Of a stretch of DNA of 64,000 nt, positions 8,802-19,000 are shown in pieces. Position 1 is the first letter of the stretch. Every line of letters begins with the position of its first letter. Under the pieces are notes generated by a model. It made no database searches and was not told where the DNA came from. It saw only the letters and a list, made by a program, of their open reading frames with translations. This stretch comes from Pseudomonas morbosilactucae (GTDB taxonomy: Bacteria > Pseudomonadota > Gammaproteobacteria > Pseudomonadales > Pseudomonadaceae): contig NZ_JALQCW010000058.1 in NCBI RefSeq assembly GCF_023241715.1, positions 1 to 64,000 on the forward strand. The letters are read 5' to 3'. The position numbers and the translations under genes were made by a program.

Positions 8802-9950
8802 ATGGATGTTTTCTGGTTTCTCCCCACCCACGGCGACGGCCATTACCTGGGCACCACCCAGGGCGCCCGCCCGGTGACCCTCAACTACCTCAAGCAAGTG
8901 GCTCAGGCCGCAGACAACCTCGGTTACCACGGCGTACTGATCCCCACGGGTCGCTCCTGCGAAGACTCCTGGGTCATCGCCTCGGCCTTGGTGCCGCTGA
9001 CTGAACGCTTGCGCTACCTGGTGGCGATTCGTCCGGGGATCATCTCCCCCACCGTCTCGGCACGCATGGCCGCGACCCTCGATCGCCTGTCCAACGGCCG
9101 CCTGCTGATCAACGTGGTCACCGGTGGCGACCCCGATGAAAACCGTGGCGACGGCAGCTTCCTCGACCACAGCGAACGCTACGAAGTCACCGACGAGTTC
9201 CTGCAAATCTGGCGCCGGGTGCTGCAAGGCGAGGCCGTGGATTTCGAAGGCAAGCACTTACGCGTGCAAAACGCCAAGGCCCTGTATCCGCCAGTGCAGA
9301 AGCCCTACCCGCCGCTGTACTTCGGTGGTTCTTCCGAAGCGGCCCACGACCTGGCTGCCGATCAGGTCGATGTCTACCTGACCTGGGGCGAACCGCCGGC
9401 CGCCGTCGCGCAAAAGCTCGCCGATGTGCGTGAGCGCGCGGCCCGCAAAGGCCGCACGGTGAAGTTCGGCATTCGCCTGCACGTGATCGTCCGCGAAACC
9501 GAAGAAGACGCCTGGAAAGCCGCGGGCAAACTGATCGAGCACATCAGCGACGAAACCATCGCCGCCGCGCAAAAATCCTTTTCACGCTTCGACTCCGAAG
9601 GCCAGCGGCGCATGGCTGCCCTGCACGACGGGCGTCGCGACAACCTGGAAATTGCCCCCAACCTCTGGGCCGGTGTCGGCCTGGTGCGCGGTGGCGCCGG
9701 CACGGCCCTGGTGGGCAACCCCGAGCAAGTGGCGGCACGCATCAAGGAATACGCGGACCTGGGCATCGAAAGCTTCATCTTCTCGGGCTACCCGCACCTG
9801 GAAGAGGCCTATCGCTTCGCCGAACTGGTCTTCCCGTTGTTGCCCGAACCCTACGCCAGCCTGGCCGGACGCGGCATCACCAACCTGACCGGGCCGTTCG
9901 GCGAAATGATCGCCAACGACGTGCTGCCCAACACCCCGAAGGCCGGCTAA
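8802..9950 (+). CDS. msuD: FMNH2-dependent alkanesulfonate monooxygenase MsuD
   Basis: Bacterial-luciferase-fold oxygenase of 382 residues that uses FMNH2 and O2 to cleave the C-S bond of alkanesulfonates, releasing sulfite. Characteristic segments are the start [13 protein letters not shown], the RPGIISPT strand, the [14 protein letters not shown] loop and [12 protein letters not shown] near residue 255. The length matches SsuD/MsuD. It follows msuE by 9 bp and precedes msuC. The sequence does not separate a methanesulfonate preference from a longer-chain one; the operon context argues for the Msu branch. Confidence 0.88.
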   Translation: MDVFWFLPTHGDGHYLGTTQGARPVTLNYLKQVAQAADNLGYHGVLIPTGRSCEDSWVIASALVPLTERLRYLVAIRPGIISPTVSARMAATLDRLSNGRLLINVVTGGDPDENRGDGSFLDHSERYEVTDEFLQIWRRVLQGEAVDFEGKHLRVQNAKALYPPVQKPYPPLYFGGSSEAAHDLAADQVDVYLTWGEPPAAVAQKLADVRERAARKGRTVKFGIRLHVIVRETEEDAWKAAGKLIEHISDETIAAAQKSFSRFDSEGQRRMAALHDGRRDNLEIAPNLWAGVGLVRGGAGTALVGNPEQVAARIKEYADLGIESFIFSGYPHLEEAYRFAELVFPLLPEPYASLAGRGITNLTGPFGEMIANDVLPNTPKAG

Positions 9951-10087
9951 AGCGCCCTCTGCACGCCCGCTAGCGCCGCTGCCCGGCGCCGACCCAGTAC
10001 GAGGTCGCGCCGCCCAGCTGGCGATCAGCGCAACGCGCTTGCCCCTATCCCCTGGTCGCCCCAACGACCACGAACGAGGAACACCGC

Positions 10088-11275
10088 GTGACTGCCAAGC
10101 CGCAAAGCGCCCTGTTGTCCCCCCTGCAGACCGCCCGCCAACTGGCCGCCGAGTTTGCCCTGACCGCTGCCGAACGCGACGAGCGCGGCGGCACCCCCAA
10201 AGCCCAGCGCGATGCCCTGCGCCAAAGCGGGCTGCTGGCCCTGAGCATTCCGCCCCAATATGGCGGCCTCGGCGCCAGTTGGAGCGACACCCTGAACATC
10301 GTTCGCGAGTTCGCCAAGGTCGACAGTTCCATCGCCCACGTCTTCGGCTTTCATCACCTGATGCTGGCCACGGTGCGTCTGTTCGCCAAGCCCGAGCAAT
10401 GGCAGCCCTGGTTCGAGCAAACCGCGCGCAAGAACTGGTTCTGGGGCAACGCCCTCAACCCGCTGGACACCCGCACCCTGGTCAAGAATCTGGGTGGCTG
10501 GCGCGAGTTCTCCGGCAAGAAGAGTTTCTGCTCCGGCGCCAGCGACTCGGAAATGCTCATCGCCTCGGCGGTGGATGAAAACAACGGCGGCAAATTGCTG
10601 ATCGCCGCCATCCCCAGCGGGCGCAGCGGCATCACCCTGCACAACGACTGGAACAACATGGGCCAGCGCCAGACCGACAGCGGCAGCGCCAGCTTCGAGC
10701 GGGTGCGGGTCGAAGAATCGGAGCTGCTGCTGGACCCGGGCCCACTGAGCACGCCGTTCGCCTGCCTGCGCCCATTGATCGCCCAGCTGACCTTCACCCA
10801 TATGTTCCTCGGCATCGCCGAAGGGGCCTTTGAGGAAGCCCGGCAATACACCCTCACCGAAACCCGGGCCTGGCATAAATCCAGCGCCCAGGAAGCCCAC
10901 CAAGACCCTTATGTGCTCAGTCACTATGGCGATTTCTGGGTGGCCCTGGAAGGCATGCGCTTGCTGGTGGAACGGGCCGCCGACCTGCTGGACAAGGCCT
11001 GGGCCAAGGGGCCGAGCCTGAGCGCCGAAGAGCGCGGGCACCTGGCCACCGCCATCGCCGCCGCCAAGGTCGCCACCAGCCGCCAGGGCCTGGACCTGTG
11101 CAGCCGCCTGTTCGAAGTCACCGGCGCCCGTTCCACCCATGCGTCCCTGCGCCTGGACCGCCACTGGCGCAACCTGCGCACGCAAACCCTGCACGACCCG
11201 CTGGATTACAAACTCCATGAACTGGGCGACTGGGCGCTGAACCAGTCGCTGCCGACGCCGACCTTCTACTCCTAG
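10088..11275 (+). CDS. msuC: acyl-CoA-dehydrogenase-like flavin monooxygenase MsuC
   Basis: A 395-residue protein of the acyl-CoA dehydrogenase fold that in this operon acts as an FMNH2-dependent monooxygenase (methanesulfinate/sulfone oxidation) rather than a dehydrogenase. It has the family's helical N-domain (PPQYGGLGASW), the middle beta domain (NNMGQRQTDSGSASF) and a helical C-domain ending RHWRNLRTQTLHDPLDYK. That ending is shared with SfnB at 25262. It starts with GTG at 10088 behind GAGGAA. The 137-bp gap after msuD holds no gene I can see. Confidence 0.85.
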   Translation: MTAKPQSALLSPLQTARQLAAEFALTAAERDERGGTPKAQRDALRQSGLLALSIPPQYGGLGASWSDTLNIVREFAKVDSSIAHVFGFHHLMLATVRLFAKPEQWQPWFEQTARKNWFWGNALNPLDTRTLVKNLGGWREFSGKKSFCSGASDSEMLIASAVDENNGGKLLIAAIPSGRSGITLHNDWNNMGQRQTDSGSASFERVRVEESELLLDPGPLSTPFACLRPLIAQLTFTHMFLGIAEGAFEEARQYTLTETRAWHKSSAQEAHQDPYVLSHYGDFWVALEGMRLLVERAADLLDKAWAKGPSLSAEERGHLATAIAAAKVATSRQGLDLCSRLFEVTGARSTHASLRLDRHWRNLRTQTLHDPLDYKLHELGDWALNQSLPTPTFYS

Positions 11276-11298
11276 CCTTCTATTCATAGAGCGTGCCC

Positions 11299-12399
11299 AT
11301 GCAACTTTTGACGTTACCGCCCTCGCCCGCGCTGGCCACCTCGATCCGGGCCACCGCCCAGGTCTTCGAAGACCCGAAATCCCAGGCCTTGCTCGCGCAT
11401 TTGCAGCAGGTCGCGCCCAGTGAAGCCAGCGTGCTGATCATCGGCGAGACCGGCACCGGTAAAGAGCTGGTGGCGCGGCACATCCACAACCTCAGCGCCC
11501 GGCGCAACCGGCCCTTTGTCGCGGTGAACTGCGGTGCGTTCTCCGAATCCCTGGTGGAAGCCGAACTCTTCGGCCATGAAAAAGGTGCCTTCACCGGCGC
11601 CCTCAGCGCCAAGGCCGGGTGGTTCGAGGAGGCCAACGGCGGCACCCTGTTCCTCGATGAAATCGGCGACCTGCCGATGGCCATCCAGGTCAAATTGTTG
11701 CGGGTGTTGCAAGAGCGGGAAGTGGTGCGCCTGGGCTCGCGAAAAAGCATCCCCATTGATGTGCGGGTGTTGGCCGCTACTAACGTGCAACTGGAAAAAG
11801 CCATCAACGCCGGGCATTTCCGCGAGGACCTGTACTACCGACTGGACGTGGTCAGCCTGGAACTCAGCCCGCTGCGCGATCGCCCCGGCGACATCCTGCC
11901 CCTGACCCGGCACTTTATCGAGGCCTACAGTCAGCGCCTGGGCTACGGCACCATCAGCATCAGCAAGGAGGCCGAGCACAAGCTCAAGGGCTACAGCTGG
12001 CCGGGCAATATCCGCGAGCTGGAAAACGTCATTCACCACACCCTGTTGATCTGCCGCAACGGGATCATCGAGCGCGACGACCTGCGCCTGTCAAACATGC
12101 GCATCGAACGCCAGGACGACAGCCATGGCGGCCACGACGACTCAGCGGAAGCCCTGCTCGACCGGGCCTTTCAAAAGCTCTTCGAAGAACAGGCCGGCGC
12201 CCTGCATGAAAAAGTCGAGGACGCTCTGCTGCGTGCGGCCTATCGCTTCAGCCATTACAACCAGGTGCACACCGCCAACCTGCTGGGCCTGAGCCGCAAC
12301 GTCACGCGCACCCGGCTGATCAAGATCGGCGAACTGGCGGTGAATAAACGGCGGCCGATCGAGGGCCCCAGCGAACGCACCCTGCAGTTGTCGATCTAG
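11299..12399 (+). CDS. sfnR: sigma-54-dependent activator SfnR
   Basis: Enhancer-binding protein of 366 residues that lacks an N-terminal receiver or sensory domain, as SfnR does. It begins directly with the AAA+ domain: Walker A GETGTGKE (about residue 50), the sigma-54-contact loop GAFTGA (about 96), Walker B TLFLDEIGD, the arginine-finger region RPGDI, and the linker YSWPGNIRELENVI. A Fis-type helix-turn-helix closes the protein (HTANLLGLSRNVTRTRLIKIG). Without a sensor domain, its activity is probably set by its own expression level under sulfate starvation. It likely acts at the sites upstream of msuE and sfnB. A GTG six bases upstream is an alternative start. Confidence 0.88.
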   Translation: MQLLTLPPSPALATSIRATAQVFEDPKSQALLAHLQQVAPSEASVLIIGETGTGKELVARHIHNLSARRNRPFVAVNCGAFSESLVEAELFGHEKGAFTGALSAKAGWFEEANGGTLFLDEIGDLPMAIQVKLLRVLQEREVVRLGSRKSIPIDVRVLAATNVQLEKAINAGHFREDLYYRLDVVSLELSPLRDRPGDILPLTRHFIEAYSQRLGYGTISISKEAEHKLKGYSWPGNIRELENVIHHTLLICRNGIIERDDLRLSNMRIERQDDSHGGHDDSAEALLDRAFQKLFEEQAGALHEKVEDALLRAAYRFSHYNQVHTANLLGLSRNVTRTRLIKIGELAVNKRRPIEGPSERTLQLSI

Positions 12400-12401
12400 C
12401 C

Positions 12402-12797
12402 TCAATTGACCCGGTGCTGGGCGTCCAGTCGCGGCTCCACCAGCAGGCAGTGCAGCGCGTTGTCCGGGCTGCGCTCGATGCTGCGCAGCACCTGGAACGA
12501 ACCGAAGGTCACGGTCCTGGCCTGATGGGCGTGAATCAGGTACCAGAAGTCCTGCTCGCCGTTTTCAAAACTGCGAAAGGCCGCTTCGCCGGCCTCCCGT
12601 GATTGCCACTGCAGGTAATTGAGCACGCGCCGGCCATCATCGCTGGCCTGTACGCTGGCACTCAAAAAGCCCCGGTACGAACGGGCCAGGCGCTCGGTCT
12701 GCTCGGACAACGCCGCCACCAGCGCGGGCTGTTGATGGGGCTCGATTTCAAATTCGATCAATTGCGTAAAGCTGCGGTTCTTCTCGGGCGCGTGCAT
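12402..12797 (-). CDS. antibiotic-biosynthesis-monooxygenase-domain protein (SoxR target)
   Basis: A 131-residue ferredoxin-like ABM protein. It has the family's opening strand FTQLIEFEIEPHQQPALVAAL, the GFLSASVQASDDGRRVLNYLQW strand pair and a C-terminal extension. Members oxidise quinone-like or polyketide compounds without metal. It is divergent from soxR across a palindromic SoxR box, which in Pseudomonas is the usual arrangement for a SoxR-activated monooxygenase. Its 3' end nearly touches that of sfnR. Confidence 0.82.
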   Translation of the reverse strand: MHAPEKNRSFTQLIEFEIEPHQQPALVAALSEQTERLARSYRGFLSASVQASDDGRRVLNYLQWQSREAGEAAFRSFENGEQDFWYLIHAHQARTVTFGSFQVLRSIERSPDNALHCLLVEPRLDAQHRVN

Positions 12798-12857
12798 GGC
12801 TCATCCCCACTGACCAGTAAATCTCAAAGATTGCGATTCGACGGTGCGCAGGGTAAA

Positions 12858-12877
12858 ACCTCGAGTTAACTAGAGGT
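12858..12877. promoter_or_regulatory. SoxR box between soxR and the ABM gene
   Basis: ACCTCGAGTTAACTAGAGGT is a palindrome with one mismatched pair and matches the known SoxR operator core CCTCAAGTTAACTTGAGG at all but two positions. It lies 27 bp before soxR and 61 bp before the divergent monooxygenase gene. Confidence 0.82.
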
Positions 12878-12903
12878 CAAGCAACTTTTACCCGGGGCCG
12901 GCG

Positions 12904-13350
12904 ATGATCAGCAAAGACAACATCCACAAGGAATTGACCGTCGGCCAGCTCGCCCAGCGCAGCGGCGTGGCGGTTACGGCCCTGCACTTCTACGAGTCCA
13001 AGGGGCTGATCAGCAGCAATCGCAACGCGGGCAACCAGCGCCGCTACCATCGAGAAGTACTGCGCCGGGTGGCCTTGATCAAAATCGCCCAGCGCCTGGG
13101 TATTCCGCTGGCCACCATCGGCGAAGCCCTGCGAGCCTTGCCCGACGGCCGCGCGCCTACCGCAGCGGACTGGAAAAACCTCTCGGCCCAATGGCGCAAT
13201 GACCTGGACAACCGCATCAACCAACTGATCTGGCTGCGTGATCAACTCAACGGTTGCATCGGCTGCGGTTGCCTGTCCATGGAAGCCTGCCCGCTGCGCA
13301 ACTTTGGCGACGTGCTGGGCGAGCGCGGGCCGGGGATTCATTTGGATTGA
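12904..13350 (+). CDS. soxR: redox-sensing MerR-family activator SoxR
   Basis: Regulator of 148 residues with a [2Fe-2S] cluster oxidised by redox-cycling compounds such as phenazines. The MerR helix-turn-helix is [21 protein letters not shown] near residue 11, followed by [18 protein letters not shown]. The cluster ligands are four cysteines in [12 protein letters not shown] (about residues 118-129), the SoxR signature CX2CXCX5C. It is divergent from an ABM monooxygenase with a SoxR box between, so it probably activates that gene. No soxS is expected in Pseudomonas. Confidence 0.93.
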   Translation: MISKDNIHKELTVGQLAQRSGVAVTALHFYESKGLISSNRNAGNQRRYHREVLRRVALIKIAQRLGIPLATIGEALRALPDGRAPTAADWKNLSAQWRNDLDNRINQLIWLRDQLNGCIGCGCLSMEACPLRNFGDVLGERGPGIHLD

Positions 13351-13404
13351 AGATGGGCAGAGAGCCCGTCGCTGCCAAGCCATCACCTACAACACCCATC
13401 CCTC

Positions 13405-13437
13405 CTATAGGAGCCGGCGTGCCGGCGATAGCGCCCT
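13405..13437. repeat. REP-type palindromic element
   Basis: The core GCCGGCGTGCCGGC (13413-13426) with flanks TATAGGAG and GATAGCGCCC matches the Pseudomonas fluorescens REP element family. It sits between soxR and the four-gene AAA+/helicase cluster, marking the left edge of that cluster. Such elements often form transcript-end stem-loops. Confidence 0.7.
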
Positions 13438-13529
13438 CAAACCAAGACAAGAAAACTCCGAGGGCATCGTCAGCAAAATCGCCCCTATGCTAAGGTCGGC
13501 GCCTGCCTCCTACGACGAGTCTCGCCTCC

Positions 13530-15368
13530 ATGCCACGGACTGCTTCCTTCGAAAAGCCACGCTGGCTTCGCGACCTGCTGCGTTTCCTGCCCCTGAAAAG
13601 TCAATTCGTGCTGTCCGGCAACGTCCGCGACCTGCAGGCCAGTGAAGTGGCGCCCGGGGTCATCACGCCCCAGGCCTTCAACCTCAACCTGCGCGACGAA
13701 TTGCTGGCGGCCGGCTACAGCCAGGTCATCAGTTGGGACCCACTGGCCGGCTTTCGAGTGCTGCAGCCCCCAGGCGCCGACCTGGCGATCGCCGACACTC
13801 TGCTGCGCGAGCTCGGCCTGACCCCGGTGGAAGGCAGCGCGCCAGCCGGCACCGACCTGCTCAGCGCCACCCTGCAACGGCTGGTCAATCGCACCGGCGA
13901 ACCGCTGGCGCTGATTGTCGATTTCGCCTCGCGCCTGGTCATCCGCAACGACGCCCTGACCGCCGCCGAGCACCAGCTCTTCACCCAGGCCCTGGTGCTG
14001 TCCCACCAGGCCCGTGGGCGCCCGGCCGGCGAGCAGCGCAAACCGTTTTTCAACAGCATTCTCTGGGTGGTGGAAAAAGAAGGCGACTTGCCGGACTGGA
14101 TGCTGATCGACAACCCTCGGCTGCGCCATATTCCCGTCTCCAAACCGGACCAGCAGGCCCGCCTGGCCCTGGCGCCGGCGTTGTTACGTGGCCTGGCCGG
14201 CAGCCAGGACGCCAGTGAAGAAACCCAGCAAAAAGCCGCCCAGGCCTTTGCCGAGAACACCGAAGGCTTGTTGCTGCTCGACCTCAATGCCATTGCCCAA
14301 CTGGCCCGGGTCGAAGGCCTGGCCCTGGAGCGCATCGGCGATGCAGTGCGGCGCTACAAGGTCGGGGTCACCGAAGACCCGTGGTTGAAGATCGACCGTC
14401 AGCGGATTCGCCAGGCCGATGACTTCATCCGCCAGCGGGTCAAGGGCCAAAGCCACGCCGTGACCCACATGCTGGATATCGTCAAGCGCGCCATGACCGG
14501 GGTCGGTGCCAGCCGCAAGGGCAACCGCCCCCGGGGCGTGGCCTTCCTCGCCGGCCCGACCGGGGTGGGCAAGACCGAGTTGGCGAAAACCATCACCAGC
14601 CTGCTGTTCGGCGATGAAAGCGCATACATCCGCTTCGATATGTCGGAATTCAGTGCCGAACACGCCGACCAGCGTCTGGTCGGTGCGCCACCCGGCTATG
14701 TCGGCTACGACGTTGGCGGCGAACTGACCAATGCCATCCGCGAAAAACCCTTCAGCGTGGTGCTGTTCGATGAAATCGAAAAAGCCCACCCGCGCATCCT
14801 CGACAAGTTTTTGCAGATCCTCGACGACGGCGTGCTCACCTCGGGCCGGGGCGACCGGGTGTATTTTTCCGAGGCGCTGATTGTCTTCACCTCCAACCTC
14901 GGTATCTACCGTCAGGGCGACAACGGCGAACGGGTGGCCAACGTGTTGCCCGGGGAAACCTTCCCGGTGGTCCAGGGCAAGGTTCTGAGCGAAATCGAGC
15001 GCTACTTCAAACTGGTGCTCAACCGCCCGGAGATCCTTAACCGGATCGGCGAAAACATCATCGTCTTCGACTTCATCCGCGAGGACGTGGCCGGGGAAAT
15101 CTTCCACCAGATGGTCGGCAATACCCTGGCCGACCTCACCGCCCAGGCGCTGCACATCGAGCTGGAAGCCGGCTCCCTGCAAAGCCTGCGCGCCCTGTGC
15201 CTGCATGACCTGTCCAACGGCGGCCGGGGCATCCGCAACCAGCTCGAAGCGCACCTGATCAACCCGCTGGCCAGGGCCCTGTTCGACCAGGACGCCCAAC
15301 CCGGCGAGCACTTCCTGATCAGCCAGTTGAACGCTGAAGGCCTGCTGCTGGAACGTCGTACGCTGTGA
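13530..15368 (+). CDS. ClpB-like AAA+ ATPase of the four-gene cluster
   Basis: AAA+ protein of 612 residues. The C-terminal half is a Clp/HSP100 D2-type module: Walker A GPTGVGKTELAK (about 345), pore loop GYVGYDVGG (about 390), Walker B VVLFDEIEKAHP (about 411), sensor-1 IVFTSNLG, and RPEILNRIGENIIVFDF, as in ClpB. The N-terminal 300 residues look like a degenerate first AAA domain: they open LKSQFVLSGNVRDL and include ALIVDFASRL but no Walker A. There is no ClpB N-domain or M-domain. It is first in a cluster with the radical-SAM gene (4-bp overlap), the giant helicase and a coiled-coil gene. It may be an unfoldase or remodeller for one of them; function unknown. Confidence 0.82.
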   Translation: MPRTASFEKPRWLRDLLRFLPLKSQFVLSGNVRDLQASEVAPGVITPQAFNLNLRDELLAAGYSQVISWDPLAGFRVLQPPGADLAIADTLLRELGLTPVEGSAPAGTDLLSATLQRLVNRTGEPLALIVDFASRLVIRNDALTAAEHQLFTQALVLSHQARGRPAGEQRKPFFNSILWVVEKEGDLPDWMLIDNPRLRHIPVSKPDQQARLALAPALLRGLAGSQDASEETQQKAAQAFAENTEGLLLLDLNAIAQLARVEGLALERIGDAVRRYKVGVTEDPWLKIDRQRIRQADDFIRQRVKGQSHAVTHMLDIVKRAMTGVGASRKGNRPRGVAFLAGPTGVGKTELAKTITSLLFGDESAYIRFDMSEFSAEHADQRLVGAPPGYVGYDVGGELTNAIREKPFSVVLFDEIEKAHPRILDKFLQILDDGVLTSGRGDRVYFSEALIVFTSNLGIYRQGDNGERVANVLPGETFPVVQGKVLSEIERYFKLVLNRPEILNRIGENIIVFDFIREDVAGEIFHQMVGNTLADLTAQALHIELEAGSLQSLRALCLHDLSNGGRGIRNQLEAHLINPLARALFDQDAQPGEHFLISQLNAEGLLLERRTL

Positions 15369-16009
15369 ACATCAGCCTGTCGCGGGTGCACTTCCCGGTC
15401 ACCACCCTCGGCCCGGGACGGCGCCTGGGCATCTGGTTCCAGGGTTGCAGCATCCGCTGCGAGGGCTGTATTTCCGCCGACACCTGGGGCCCCGGCAAAC
15501 AGCCGCTGGCCCTGGAACAATTGCTGGAGGACATCCAGCCCTGGCTGGTCGAGGCCGAGGGCATCACCCTTTCGGGCGGCGAACCCTTCGACCAGCCCGA
15601 GGCCCTGCTGGCCTTGCTCGGCGCCCTGCGCCAACGCACCCGGGCCGACATCCTGGTCTACAGCGGGCACACCCTGGAGACCCTGCAACCCCTGCTGCAA
15701 CGCGCCCAAGGTTTGCTCGATGCATTGATTTGCGACCCCTTCGAGCAACAACAGGCGCAAACGCGGGTCCTACGCGGCAGCGATAACCAACGCCTGATTT
15801 TTTTCACCGAGCTGGGTCGTCAACGCCTGGGCGCCTACGAGCGTCCCTTGCAGGCTGACGACCGGGCCCTGGACCTGATGTTCGATGACGATGGCAGCGT
15901 CTGGATGGCCGGCATCCCTCGCCGTGACGACTTGTTGCACCTGCGCGACCTGTTGCACGACCAGGGCCACCAACTCCAGATCAGCGCCCATACCTCACGC
16001 CGCCGTTAA
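15365..16009 (+). CDS. radical-SAM activase-like protein (NrdG/PflA group)
   Basis: A 214-residue radical-SAM protein starting at the GTG that overlaps the preceding stop by 4 bp, so translation is probably coupled. The [4Fe-4S] motif CSIRCEGC (CX3CX2C, about residues 28-35) sits in GIWFQGCSIRCEGC, and the SAM-binding motif LSGGEPFDQPEAL follows near residue 70. This is the size and layout of glycyl-radical-enzyme activases such as NrdG. No glycyl-radical enzyme is encoded nearby, so the target is more likely a partner in the cluster. Catalytic class is firm, role unknown. Confidence 0.85.
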   Translation: MNISLSRVHFPVTTLGPGRRLGIWFQGCSIRCEGCISADTWGPGKQPLALEQLLEDIQPWLVEAEGITLSGGEPFDQPEALLALLGALRQRTRADILVYSGHTLETLQPLLQRAQGLLDALICDPFEQQQAQTRVLRGSDNQRLIFFTELGRQRLGAYERPLQADDRALDLMFDDDGSVWMAGIPRRDDLLHLRDLLHDQGHQLQISAHTSRRR

Positions 16010-16024
16010 CCGGAATTGCCCCCG

Positions 16025-19000
16025 ATGATACGTTTTTGCCCCAACTGCCAGACCGCACGCCCGCTGGCGGAAATCTTTTGCGAAGGCCAACTGGCGGATC
16101 ACCGCCCCTGTGGCTGGGAGCTGTCCGCCGAGGCCATTCACCCCGATGGCTGGCACCCGCAACCGGTGATCACCCAGGAACGGTTGGCGCAGCAACAGCA
16201 GGCCCTGGAGGCCGCACCCGTTGGCCTGCATTGCAGCGCCGGCCACCCCATGGACCCGGGCGACATGATGTGCCTGGTCTGCGGCGCCGACCCAGCCAGC
16301 GCCGAACCTGCCACCCCCGACAGTGAGCCCGTACCGGCCAGCACCAGCCCGGAACCGGCAGCCGCCAGCGGCGAAACCGTGATCGATGGCTGGCGCCTGC
16401 TGCGCCAGATCAGCAGCACCGGGGTCCGCGAACGCTTTATGGCCGAGCACCTGGACAACGCCCACCAGGCGGTGCTGACCCTCTACCAGGCCGGTGCCGA
16501 ACCCGACCCGGCGGTCTACGAAGTGCTCAAGCGCCTGCCCCGCGAGCACGTGCCGGACATCATCGCCACCGGCCGTTGGGACGAACGCGCCTATGAAGTG
16601 GCCGAAGAACTCACCGGCGGCACCCTGGCCGACCTGGGGATGGTGGTCACCGACGTGAGCGCGGTGCAGCACATCGTCCGCGAACTGGGCCAGGCCCTGC
16701 ATGCCTTCAGCGAAGCCGGCCTGCGCCACCGCGACCTGCGCCCGGCAACCCTGCTGGTGCGCAGCCGCGAACCGCTGGACCTGGTGATCAGCGGCTTCGG
16801 TTCGGCGCGCCTGTCAGAGTTCGACCTGGACATCGTCTCGCCCCTGGAAACCAGCCGCTACATGGCCCCCGAAGCGATTGCCGGCGGCGTGGCTGCAGCG
16901 TCGGACTGGTGGAGCCTGGGCATGATCCTGCTCGAACAGTTGACCCAGGGCGCCTGCTTTGCCGGCATCAATGCCAATGCCTACCTGATCCATATCCTCG
17001 CCAACGGCGTGCTGCTGCCCGAGGACCTGGACCCGCAACTCGACCTGCTGCTGCGCGGCCTGCTGGCCCGGGATCGCCACCAACGCTGGCAATGGCCGCA
17101 GGTCCAGGCCTGGCTCAACGGCGAGGCGGTCAGCGCCCCCGCCGCCATGGCCGCCGAAGAAGACAACGCCGAAGGCGCGACCCTGACCCTGGGCGACCGG
17201 CGCTTTCGCAAACCCCGGCTGTTTGCCCTGGCGGCCGCCGAAGCCCAGCACTGGGCCCAGGCCCTGGATCACCTGCTGCGCGGGGTGATCGTGACCTGGG
17301 CCGAGCAAGCCGGCTTGGCCCCCAAGCTGCTGGCCGGCCTGCGCCAGGTGGTCCAGCACGAAGGCCTGGAAGACGACGTGCGGCTGATGCTCGCGCTCAA
17401 GCTGCTGAACCCGGAAATGCCCTTGATCCAGCGCGGCGACATCGTCACCCCGGGCTGGCTGCTGGAACACCCCCTGGACGGTTATCGCCTGATCAGCGGC
17501 CCGGCCCCCGACCTGCTGGAACGCCTGGAAACCGAACACTGGCTGACCCGGCTCAAGGTGCGCGCCGAGCAAGTGCGTCAGCGCGCCCAGCACCAGTCCA
17601 TCGAGCTGGACGAAGACCAGTTGCGTATCTACCTGCTCTCTACCTCCCGTGCACGCCTGGCGGCGCAGTGGGAAGAGCGCCAGCGCTTGCTGCCCGACAG
17701 TGAGCACCACGGCGTGCTGTCGCTGTCGGACCGCCGGTTGATCAGCGAAGAAGACCTGATCGTGCTGCTCAGCGCCGCCATCGGCCAGTTCCGCTCGGTG
17801 GACGCGATCCTCGAAGAAGCCGCGCAACTGGCCCGCGACGCCGTGGTGCTGAGCTTCGAAACCGACGCTGCACAGGCTTTGCTGGAACAGCCACGGCCGC
17901 AGATTTACCGCGATGTCGACGAGCGCATCAGTGGTTTCGCCCGCTGCGGCGTGCCGGCAATCGACGACTGGGCCGAGCAGTTCCGCCTGGAGCGGCGCAT
18001 GCCATTGGCCCGGGCCCTGGTGCTGTTGGCGATCCCGGCCGAGCAATGGCTGGAGCCGCAAAAACAGCACTATGTGTCGCAGATTCTGGATTTCTTCGAG
18101 AAGAAGGTCGCCAGCGTAGTGATGCGCGGGCCCCTGGTGCGCATGAGCATCGGCAAAACCACGGCCCGGGTCGACCTGCACGAACTGCACAGCGAGCGCA
18201 GCGCCGCGCCAGCGCTGCTCGATCACTTGGTGGCGCGTAACGCGCAGCCGATTGCTCTGGACCCGGGCTGCTTCGCTGGCAACGACGGGCTGGAGGGGCG
18301 CTTGAACAGCCTGTACCGGCAAAGCTCGCTGTACAAACGCGACACCGGCATCGACGGCCTGTACCTGGGCTTCCCCTTCCTCCTGACCCGCGACCCGCGC
18401 GGCACCACCCGCACCCGCATCGCCCCGCTGCTGCTGTGGCCGGTCAAGCTGCTGCTGGAAGTCGGCAGCCGGGGCCAGGTGTCCCTGGTGTTCGACAGCG
18501 AACGCGAAGAAGTGCGGCTCAACCCCGGCCTGGAAACCCTGCTCGGCATCGACGCCAGCAAGGTCTGGCGCAAGACCGCCGACGAACTGCTGGGGCGTTC
18601 GGCACTCAAGGCCGCCGACGTGATGGACGCCTTCGGCATGCTCGCCACCGCCCGCTCGCGAGTCCTGGGCGCACTGCCGCCAGCGACCACCGAAGTGCTG
18701 GCCTACCAGGACCAGTTGGCCTGCGCCGCGGTGCTGTTCCACGTGGCCTTTATGGGCCAGGCCATTGGCGAAGACCTGCGCCAGCTCAAGGCCCTGCCGC
18801 CCGGTGGCACCGGCTTGGAAACCGCCCTGCGCCTGAATGAAGGCAGCACCCAGGCACCGCCCATGGAGGTGGTGCCAGAGCTGCAGCGCTTCTTTACCGT
18901 GGCCAGCGACCCGTCCCAGGAAGCCGCCGTGCTCCAGGCCCGGCAAGCCCCCGGGCTGCTGGTAGAGGGCCCGCCCGGCACCGGCAAGAGCCAGACCATC

